A stretch of 9,743 nucleotides of DNA from CAKSHC01 sp045631845 (GTDB lineage Bacteria > Bacillota > Clostridia > Oscillospirales > UMGS1783): NCBI GenBank assembly GCA_045631845.1, contig JAZQVM010000082.1:1-9743 (forward strand). The letters run 5' to 3'. Below the pieces are notes generated by a model, which worked only from the letters and a program-made list of their open reading frames with translations, searched no databases and was not told where the DNA came from. Below, piece after piece: positions 3,907-9,743 of the stretch. Numbering within the stretch: the first letter of the stretch is position 1; every line of letters begins with the position of its first letter. The position numbers and the translations under genes are program-made.

Positions 3907-5166
3907 TCACAGTGACCGAGGATCGGTGATATAGCCCTTAACCGCCGAAGCGGCCGCCGTTTCGGGGCCGGCCAGATAGATCTTGGAGGTCACATGACCC
4001 ATACGGCCGACAAAGTTACGGTTGGTCGTCGCCACCGCCACTTCGTCCTCGGCCAAAATGCCCATATAGCCGCCCAAGCAAGGCCCGCAGGTCGGGGTGG
4101 ACACCACGCAACCGGCGTTGATAAAGATCTCGGTATACCCCAGTTTGATGCACTCTAAATAAATCTTCTGAGTAGCGGGGATAATGATGCAACGCACACC
4201 CGGCGCCACATGATGATCCTTGAAAATCTCGGCCGCCGCCTGCATATCGGAGAGTCGGCCGTTGGTGCAAGAACCAATCACGCACTGGTCGATCTTAACT
4301 TCAGTAAGTTCCGCCGCATTCTTCGTATTTTCGGGCAGGTGAGGGCAAGCCACCGTCGGTTCAATGGAAGACAAATCAATGTCGATCACCTCGTCATACA
4401 CCGCATCGGGATCGGCGGCATAGACGGTATAGGGATGGGTCATACGCTCTTTATAGTAAGCAAGGGTAATTTCGTCTACAGCAAAAATGCCGTTCTTGGC
4501 ACCCGCCTCAATGGCCATGTTGGCCATGCACAAACGGTCGTCCATCGAGAGATGTTTAAGCCCCTCGCCGTCAAACTCCATCGACTTATACAACGCCCCG
4601 TCCACACCGATCTTGCCGATGATGTGCAGGATGACGTCCTTACCCGAACAACCCTTTTGCAGTTTGCCCATCAGGTTAAACTTGATGGCCGAAGGCACCT
4701 TGAACCACGCCTCGCCCGTCGCCATACCGGCGGCCATGTCGGTCGAGCCGACACCCGTCGAAAACGCACCGAGTGCGCCGTAGGTGCAGGTATGGGAATC
4801 GGCACCGATAACCACGTCACCGGGACCCACCAAACCCTTTTCGGGGAGCAGGGCATGTTCAATACCCATATCGCCCACATCGTAATAATTCTCAATGGCG
4901 TGCTCGCAGGCAAAACAGCGGCACTGCTTGGTCTGCTGGGCGGCCTTGATGTCCTTGTTGGGGACAAAATGGTCCATCACCATCGAGATCTTGGATTTAT
5001 CGAAAACCTTGGTAAAGCCGTTCTTCTCAAACTCGTTGATGGCCACGGGCGTGGTGATATCGTTGCCCAGCACCATATCCAGTTTGGCACGGATAAGCTG
5101 TCCGGCTTCCACCGAACTAAGCCCCGCATGGGCGGCTAGAATTTTCTGGGTCATTGTCATAGCCAT
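3907..5166 (-). CDS. leuC: 3-isopropylmalate dehydratase large subunit
   Basis: LeuC is the aconitase-family large subunit that carries the [4Fe-4S] cluster and acts with LeuD, the next gene. At 419 residues it is the shorter homoaconitase/clostridial-like form, in contrast to the roughly 466-residue enterobacterial one. The cluster cysteines are visible as C300 in GSCTNGR and C360 and C363 in TPTCGPC. GADSHTCTYG (121-130) and NRNFVGRMGH (382-391) are further aconitase signatures. The start at 5166 has AAGGAG 9 nt upstream; ATGs two and four codons later (5160, 5154) cannot be fully excluded. It begins 3 bp after the leuA stop and ends 13 bp before leuD. The cluster implies oxygen sensitivity, consistent with an anaerobe. 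Confidence 0.97.
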   Translation of the reverse strand: MAMTMTQKILAAHAGLSSVEAGQLIRAKLDMVLGNDITTPVAINEFEKNGFTKVFDKSKISMVMDHFVPNKDIKAAQQTKQCRCFACEHAIENYYDVGDMGIEHALLPEKGLVGPGDVVIGADSHTCTYGALGAFSTGVGSTDMAAGMATGEAWFKVPSAIKFNLMGKLQKGCSGKDVILHIIGKIGVDGALYKSMEFDGEGLKHLSMDDRLCMANMAIEAGAKNGIFAVDEITLAYYKERMTHPYTVYAADPDAVYDEVIDIDLSSIEPTVACPHLPENTKNAAELTEVKIDQCVIGSCTNGRLSDMQAAAEIFKDHHVAPGVRCIIIPATQKIYLECIKLGYTEIFINAGCVVSTPTCGPCLGGYMGILAEDEVAVATTNRNFVGRMGHVTSKIYLAGPETAAASAVKGYITDPRSL

Positions 5167-5169
5167 GGT

Positions 5170-6840
5170 TTATTTCTCCTTGTCTATACTACGGTTGATG
5201 GCCGAGAACAGAGCGTTGATCGACGAAGCGATAATATCGTCATGAATACCCGCGCCCCATACACGCTTGCCGCTCTCGGGCACAATGCTCACATAGGTAA
5301 CCGCCTGCGAAGACGAGCCCTTGGTTAAGGCATGCTCCTCATAGGTCAGGTCGGCAAACTCCATGCCGAGTTTGGCCTTCACGGCATTGGACACGGCATC
5401 GAGGCGTCCGTTACCCGTTGCCGTCAGATCCATCGTCGTTCCGTCGATCTCCACGGTGAGCGTGACATGAATCTCAGGCTTGCGCTCAAAATGATAATCG
5501 ATCAAGCGGATATGATTATTAATATTGACATACTGCTCGGTAAAGACATCCAAAACTTCCTTCGGGGAGAGTTCGGCATGGGCATGGTCGGACACGCTCT
5601 TAACGGCGTACCCCACATCCTCACGCATCTTGGCGGGCAATACATAGCCAAACTGATGCTCGAGCAGATACCCGATACCGCCCTTGCCCGACTGGGAGTT
5701 AATGCGGATGACGTCAGTTTCATACTCACGACCCACATCGGCCGGATCAATCGGCAGATAGGGCACCGTCCAGGTATCGCAATTCTTCTCCTGTCGCCAG
5801 TGCATACCCTTGGCAATGGCGTCCTGGTGCGAACCCGAGAAGGCGGCAAAGACCAGTTTGCCCGCATAGGGCGCGCGATCGTACACCTGCATACGGGTCA
5901 CCCGCTCGTACAGTTCGGTAATCTCGGGCATATTGGAAAAGTCAAGCTCGGGCTCTACGCCCTGAGCGTACATATTGAGCGCCAGCGTGATAATATCCAC
6001 ATTACCGGTACGCTCACCGTTGCCAAAGAGAGTACCCTCAATGCGGTCAGCGCCCGCCAGCAGACCCAGTTCCGAATCGGCCACGGCACAGCCGCGGTCG
6101 TTATGCGGGTGGAGCGACACCTCCACGGCATCTCTGAACTTGAGATTGTCGCACATATACTCCACCTGATTGGCATACACGTGCGGCGAGGACAGCTCCA
6201 CCGTGACCGGCAGGTTGATGATCGCCTTGCGGTCAGGGGTCGGACGCCAAATATCCAAAACGGCGTTGCAAACCTCTAAGGCATACTCGGGCTCGGTTCC
6301 GGTAAAGGATTCGGGCGAGTATTCATAGCGGTACTGACATCCCGTTTCATCAGCAATCTTCTTAAAGAGTTTCGCCCCGTCAATAGCAATCTGCAAAATC
6401 TCCTCTTTGGACTTGCGGAAAACCTGCTCCCGCTGAGCCAAGGAGGTGGAATTATACAGGTGCACAATGGCGTTCTTGCACCCTTTGAGCGCATCAAAGG
6501 TCTTGCGGATGATATGCTCACGGGACTGGGTGAGTACCTGCACCGTCACGTCACCGGGGATGCGGTTCTCATCAATCAGGGTGCGCAGGAAGGTATACTC
6601 GGTCTCCGATGCGGCAGGGAAGCCAACCTCGATCTCCTTAAACCCTACCTTGACCAGCAGGTCAAAGAAGGCCAGTTTTTCTTCCAAACTCATGGGAATG
6701 ATCAAGGACTGGTTGCCGTCACGCAGGTCAACCGAGCACCACTTGGGCGCCTTGTCAATATAGGTTTTGGTAGCCCAACGCATGGGCGGGTTCTTCACAG
6801 GGAAGAACTGTCTGGTATATTTCGCAGTATTTTTCATCAT
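5170..6840 (-). CDS. leuA: 2-isopropylmalate synthase (long, type 2)
   Basis: LeuA condenses acetyl-CoA with 2-oxoisovalerate to give 2-isopropylmalate, the committed leucine step, and is normally inhibited by leucine. The 556-residue protein is of the LeuA2 class seen in actinobacteria, yeast and some Clostridia. The N-terminal HMGL-like TIM barrel has DLRDGNQSL (38-46) with metal ligand D41, and LHPHNDRG (243-250) with metal ligands H244 and H246. The C-terminal regulatory domain spans about 430-556 (TATGNGRLDAVSNAVKAK, then GAGIHDDIIASSINALFSAI). The start chosen is ATG 6840, 2 bp after the ridA stop; GTG 6846, in a GTGA overlap with that stop, would add two residues and is also possible. 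No strong Shine-Dalgarno is seen, so translation probably depends on coupling to ridA. Confidence 0.96.
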   Translation of the reverse strand: MMKNTAKYTRQFFPVKNPPMRWATKTYIDKAPKWCSVDLRDGNQSLIIPMSLEEKLAFFDLLVKVGFKEIEVGFPAASETEYTFLRTLIDENRIPGDVTVQVLTQSREHIIRKTFDALKGCKNAIVHLYNSTSLAQREQVFRKSKEEILQIAIDGAKLFKKIADETGCQYRYEYSPESFTGTEPEYALEVCNAVLDIWRPTPDRKAIINLPVTVELSSPHVYANQVEYMCDNLKFRDAVEVSLHPHNDRGCAVADSELGLLAGADRIEGTLFGNGERTGNVDIITLALNMYAQGVEPELDFSNMPEITELYERVTRMQVYDRAPYAGKLVFAAFSGSHQDAIAKGMHWRQEKNCDTWTVPYLPIDPADVGREYETDVIRINSQSGKGGIGYLLEHQFGYVLPAKMREDVGYAVKSVSDHAHAELSPKEVLDVFTEQYVNINNHIRLIDYHFERKPEIHVTLTVEIDGTTMDLTATGNGRLDAVSNAVKAKLGMEFADLTYEEHALTKGSSSQAVTYVSIVPESGKRVWGAGIHDDIIASSINALFSAINRSIDKEK

Positions 6841-6842
6841 TC

Positions 6843-7223
6843 TCACTCTTCACAAACAGTGATGACTTCCACCTCGCACAGCGCACCCTTGGGCAGGGCG
6901 GCCACCGCTACACAGGAGCGGGCGGGGGCAGAGGTGATATACTTGCCGTATACGGCATTAAAAGCAGCAAAATCATTCATATCGGCCAAAAAACAGGTGG
7001 TTTTTACCACATTTTCAAAGCCCACGCCGGCGGCACGCAACACCGCCTGCAGGTTTTTCATCACCTGCTCGGCCTGCTCGGTAATGTTCTCGCCCACCAT
7101 GTTACCGCTGGCAGGATCAAGCGGAATCTGTCCCGACGAATAGAGCATATTCCCGCACCGAATGGCCTGCGAATAAGGGCCGATCGCGGCAGGAGCATCG
7201 TTGGTAGCAATTTTAGTAATCAT
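6843..7223 (-). CDS. ridA: 2-iminobutanoate/2-iminopropanoate deaminase RidA
   Basis: RidA (YjgF/YER057c/UK114 family) hydrolyses the reactive enamine/imine products of PLP enzymes such as threonine dehydratase, yielding 2-oxo acids plus ammonia. It protects PLP enzymes from 2-aminoacrylate damage. The 126-residue length is typical, and the active form is a trimer in the cytoplasm. Visible landmarks are GPYSQA (15-20), SSGQIPLDP (29-37), and PARSCVAVAALPKGALCEVE (100-119), which holds the substrate-binding arginine R102 and the late conserved acidic position E119. AAGGAG precedes the start at 7223. It sits 15 bp after ilvA, the main source of its substrates, and runs into leuA, which fits co-expression with the threonine dehydratase. 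Confidence 0.95.
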   Translation of the reverse strand: MITKIATNDAPAAIGPYSQAIRCGNMLYSSGQIPLDPASGNMVGENITEQAEQVMKNLQAVLRAAGVGFENVVKTTCFLADMNDFAAFNAVYGKYITSAPARSCVAVAALPKGALCEVEVITVCEE

Positions 7224-7238
7224 TCTTATTTTCTCCTT

Positions 7239-8441
7239 TTACAGGATTTTGAAGCCCGCATCGGTGAGCGCCGTGCGGATCTGTTCGATATGTTCAAAGT
7301 TACGGGTCTCTAACACCAAACTCAGGTAGCAACCGTTGACATCGCTGCCGGGGTTGGTATGCTCGTGGTGAACGGCGGTGACGTTGCCGCCTAACGATGC
7401 CACGATATTGGACACGCCCACCAGCTGGCCGGGCTTATCCTGCAACTCGATGGTCAAATGATAGGAGCGCCCCGACATGAGCAGTCCTCGGGCAATCACA
7501 CGGGACAAAATGGTAACATCGATATTTCCACCCGAGAGCAGGCATACCGCCTTCTTGCCCTGCAGGTCGATCTTGCCGAACATGGCGGCGGCTACTGCAA
7601 CCGCACCAGCGCCCTCGGTAACCAGCTTGTGCTGTTCCATCAGGGCCAGAATGGCGGCCGAGATTTCATCATCGGTCACCGACACGATCTCATCGACGTA
7701 CTCCGAGCAGATCTCATAGGTAAGGCTGCCCGGCTTTTTGACGGCAATGCCGTCGGCAATGGTGGCCACTTTGGAAAGGGTTTCGATGTGACCGTCATGA
7801 ATGGAGTTGAGCATGGAAGGAGCACCGCTGGCCTGCACACCGTATACCTTAACCTTAGGATTGAGGTTCTTGATGGTATAGGCAATGCCCGAAATCAGAC
7901 CGCCGCCGCCGATGGGCACGATTACCGCATCCATCTCGGCCACCTGCTGCGCCAGTTCCAGCGCAATGGTGCCTTGACCGGCGATCACATCGGGATCGTC
8001 AAAGGGATGAATGAAGGTATACCCCTTCTCGTCCCGAAGTTGCAGAGCCTTATTATAGGCATCGTCGTACACGCCCTTGACCATGCAGATCTCGGCGCCG
8101 TAACTGCGGGTGGCTTCCACCTTGGAGATGGGCGCCCCGTCGGGCAGGCAGATGACAGCGGGGATGCCGTTTTTCTGCGCCGCCAGCGCCACGCCTTGGG
8201 CATGGTTGCCGGCCGAGCAGGCCACAACGCCCTTGGCCTTTTCCTCACTGCTCAGTTGCGACATTTTATAATAGGCGCCACGCACCTTAAAGGAGCCGGT
8301 CACCTGCAAATTTTCGGTTTTCAGATACAACTCGGCGCCGGGGCAGAGCTTGGGGGCGTAGATGACGTCGGTCGGCCGTACCACCTCTTTGAGCACATAA
8401 CTGGCTTTATACACCGTGTCGAGCGTTAACTTCTTTTCCAT
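7239..8441 (-). CDS. ilvA: Threonine ammonia-lyase with C-terminal ACT domain
   Basis: A PLP enzyme that deaminates threonine to 2-oxobutyrate and ammonia, the entry to isoleucine synthesis. The 400 residues match the single-ACT class (TIGR01127-like), shorter than the double-ACT E. coli IlvA. The PLP lysine is K52 in GSFKVRGA. SAGNHAQG (76-83) and the tetraglycine phosphate loop GGGG (178-181) follow, with SGGN at 303-306. The ACT domain covers about 327-400 (LTIELQDKPGQL). It could be a catabolic-type TdcB relative, but the setting between ilvD and the leu genes argues for biosynthesis. The ACT domain suggests an allosteric response to an amino acid, most likely isoleucine or valine (inferred). 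It starts 11 bp after the DUF815 gene, with AAAGGA upstream. Confidence 0.95.
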   Translation of the reverse strand: MEKKLTLDTVYKASYVLKEVVRPTDVIYAPKLCPGAELYLKTENLQVTGSFKVRGAYYKMSQLSSEEKAKGVVACSAGNHAQGVALAAQKNGIPAVICLPDGAPISKVEATRSYGAEICMVKGVYDDAYNKALQLRDEKGYTFIHPFDDPDVIAGQGTIALELAQQVAEMDAVIVPIGGGGLISGIAYTIKNLNPKVKVYGVQASGAPSMLNSIHDGHIETLSKVATIADGIAVKKPGSLTYEICSEYVDEIVSVTDDEISAAILALMEQHKLVTEGAGAVAVAAAMFGKIDLQGKKAVCLLSGGNIDVTILSRVIARGLLMSGRSYHLTIELQDKPGQLVGVSNIVASLGGNVTAVHHEHTNPGSDVNGCYLSLVLETRNFEHIEQIRTALTDAGFKIL

Positions 8442-8452
8442 GCTGATTTCCT

Positions 8453-9634
8453 TTACATTAAACTTTTCACAAACTGTTCGGCCGCACGCGGGGAACGACT
8501 GCCCCTCGCCAGCGCAAAGGCCTCGGCTTTGATGTCCAGTTCACTCCGATCCACCGCTACCCCGTAACGCTCGGCCAGTTCATGCACAATATCCAGATAC
8601 AACGCCTTGTTGGGCTTGGAGAAATAGACCGTCAGCCCAAACCGATCGGACAAACTGAGCAACTCCTGCACCGTATCCGAATGATGCACGTCATCCTCGT
8701 GCCCACGCTCGGAGAATTTCTCCTTCACGATGTGGCGGCGGTTGGACGTGGCGGAAATGACGGCATTGTCGGACTTGGCCCCTGCCGACCCCTCTAAGTC
8801 GGCTTTGAGCATGCTGAAACAATCGTCATTCTTATTAAAGGACAGGTCATCAATAAAGATGATAAATTTGAGAGGATTGCCCGAAATGCGCCCCATCACA
8901 TGGGACAGGGAGAACAACTGATCCTTGCGAATCTCAATCAGGCGCAATCCTTGATCGTAAAAATAATTGGCGCAGGCCTTGACGGTGGACGATTTTCCCG
9001 TCCCCGCATCACCGCACAGCAACACGTTGGCGGCCGGCCGCCCCTCAATCAGGGCTCGGGTGTTTTCCAGCACCTTGCGGCGCTCCTCGTCGTAGCCGAC
9101 AAAGGTTTCCAGCCCCACCCGATCGGGTTCTTCCACCGGAACAATGGTCTTGTCCTCAACTCGGAACATACCGGCGGCGGCAAAGATGCCAAACCCGTAC
9201 CGATCCAGCTGCTCAATGCGCTGATGGTACTCGGTTACAAAATCGGTCGGCTCGTTATCAAAGACGGGCAGATACCCCTGCGCAATCGACTCGCACAGTG
9301 CGTTCGGCGTCAGCCGAGTCAGGCGGGAAAAAAGCCGCAGTTCCGCCTCGGCATTGGCTTTCAGGCTGTCCGACACCGCACGCCCCTTGGCTATGTTACA
9401 AATATAGGCATTCTCATCCTCGGCGGCGGCACGGCGCAGATAATCGGAAAAGGAGCCGTTATGCCGTCCGAGGGTATGCACAAATTGTCCGTAAAGCCCC
9501 ATGCGTTCATGCGGCGCGCCGTCACTGCTCAAAAAGGCAAGCCACGCCTTCATTTCGGGCTGATCCAGCAACCCGCGAAAGAGGGACAGCGCCGATACTT
9601 GCGCCGCTAAGGCCCATCGTTGTTGATCGGTCAT
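8453..9634 (-). CDS. DUF815-family AAA+ ATPase
   Basis: A 393-residue protein matching the DUF815 ATPases (PF05673), a bacterial AAA+ family of unknown function. The N-terminal 170 residues are mostly helical and without motifs. The ATPase core has Walker A GDAGTGKSS (208-216, K214), Walker B FIIFIDDL (257-264, D262/D263), sensor 1 in SATSNRR (294-300, N298), a likely arginine finger in SDRFGL (R331), and a sensor 2 candidate in SPRAAEQF (R383). No signal peptide or membrane segment is visible. It starts 2 bp after ilvD (GAGGA site, 6-nt spacer) and ends 11 bp before ilvA, so it is embedded in the branched-chain operon. Family membership is firm. A role such as chaperone or remodelling of a pathway enzyme would be speculation. 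Confidence 0.9.
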   Translation of the reverse strand: MTDQQRWALAAQVSALSLFRGLLDQPEMKAWLAFLSSDGAPHERMGLYGQFVHTLGRHNGSFSDYLRRAAAEDENAYICNIAKGRAVSDSLKANAEAELRLFSRLTRLTPNALCESIAQGYLPVFDNEPTDFVTEYHQRIEQLDRYGFGIFAAAGMFRVEDKTIVPVEEPDRVGLETFVGYDEERRKVLENTRALIEGRPAANVLLCGDAGTGKSSTVKACANYFYDQGLRLIEIRKDQLFSLSHVMGRISGNPLKFIIFIDDLSFNKNDDCFSMLKADLEGSAGAKSDNAVISATSNRRHIVKEKFSERGHEDDVHHSDTVQELLSLSDRFGLTVYFSKPNKALYLDIVHELAERYGVAVDRSELDIKAEAFALARGSRSPRAAEQFVKSLM

Positions 9635-9636
9635 GT

Positions 9637-9743
9637 TCAGTCCTCAAACTTGTTGATGATCGCACCACGGTCGGCCGAGCTTACCTGCGTGGCATAGCGA
9701 GCCAGACACCCTTTGAGATTGGTCTTTCTCAAAATCGGCATTT
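9637..9743 (-). CDS. ilvD: Dihydroxy-acid dehydratase, C-terminal end (partial)
   Basis: Only the last 34 codons are inside the window; the gene continues beyond 9743. The reading ends in TNLKGCLARYATQVSSADRG and stops at TGA 9639-9637. The LARYA-x-x-VSSADxGAI pattern is the characteristic IlvD/EDD C-terminus. IlvD dehydrates 2,3-dihydroxy-isovalerate and 2,3-dihydroxy-3-methylvalerate in valine and isoleucine synthesis. It lies 2 bp upstream of the DUF815 ATPase gene and is the first gene seen of this operon; the operon promoter and any leader are outside the window. The match is short, so confidence rests on the tail motif and on the setting. Confidence 0.88.
   Translation of the reverse strand, partial: MPILRKTNLKGCLARYATQVSSADRGAIINKFED

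Noticed and set aside
4210..5139. 309-residue plus-strand reading frame
   Set aside because: It lies antisense to leuC, is His/Gly/Arg-rich, shows no family motif, and has the look of a GC-driven open frame.
5332..6279. 315-residue plus-strand reading frame
   Set aside because: Antisense to leuA, no recognisable motif and no ribosome site; leuA is clearly the real gene.
7458..8429. 323-residue plus-strand reading frame
   Set aside because: Antisense to ilvA throughout, with no motifs; a shadow of biased codon use.
8900..9610. 236-residue plus-strand reading frame
   Set aside because: Antisense to the DUF815 ATPase, whose AAA+ motifs are complete on the minus strand.

Overview
The window looks like the chromosome of an anaerobic Firmicute, most likely a gut-type Clostridia member. 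The reasons are the strong AGGAGG-type ribosome binding sites, the gene families with their closest feel in Clostridia (DUF815 ATPase, clostridial-type LeuC/LeuD, yeast/actinobacterial-type LeuA), the many intrinsic terminators, and the moderately GC-rich operon beside AT-rich intergenic islands. This placement is inference; there is no rRNA or other marker here.

Right part (about 9743 down to 1644, all on the minus strand): one tightly packed branched-chain amino-acid operon, read right to left. The order is ilvD (3' end only), a DUF815 AAA+ ATPase, ilvA (threonine ammonia-lyase with an ACT domain), ridA (imine deaminase), leuA, leuC, leuD, leuB and a DEDDh 3'-5' exonuclease. Gaps run from an 8-bp overlap to 15 bp, with no terminator inside. 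IlvA makes 2-oxobutyrate, RidA clears its reactive enamine/imine intermediates, IlvD serves the valine/isoleucine branch, and LeuA-C-D-B take 2-oxoisovalerate to the leucine keto acid. The ATPase and the exonuclease have no evident role in the pathway. A hairpin 3 nt after the exonuclease stop closes the operon.

Middle (1618 down to 686, minus strand): a very good sigma-A-type promoter overlaps the tail of that terminator. It drives a highly structured leader of about 160 nt that ends in a UUCG-capped intrinsic terminator. Only 5 nt after the U-tract comes an AGGAGG site and a gene for an unrecognised 237-residue membrane protein. The leader has a long two-part stem, a 9+4 bp long-range complementarity, and a possible antiterminator that would compete with its basal stem. 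I recognise no known riboswitch class; this is the most interesting item in the window. A small RNA with read-through is the main alternative.

Left end (1-653): two copies of a 13-bp direct repeat, a 94-bp nested palindromic element, AT-rich palindromes and terminators. Then comes a plus-strand four-helix-bundle (S23/IVP-like) gene with a TTG start. Its frame is broken exactly at an A-AAA-AAG heptamer, so it is either a pseudogene or a programmed -1 frameshift gene.
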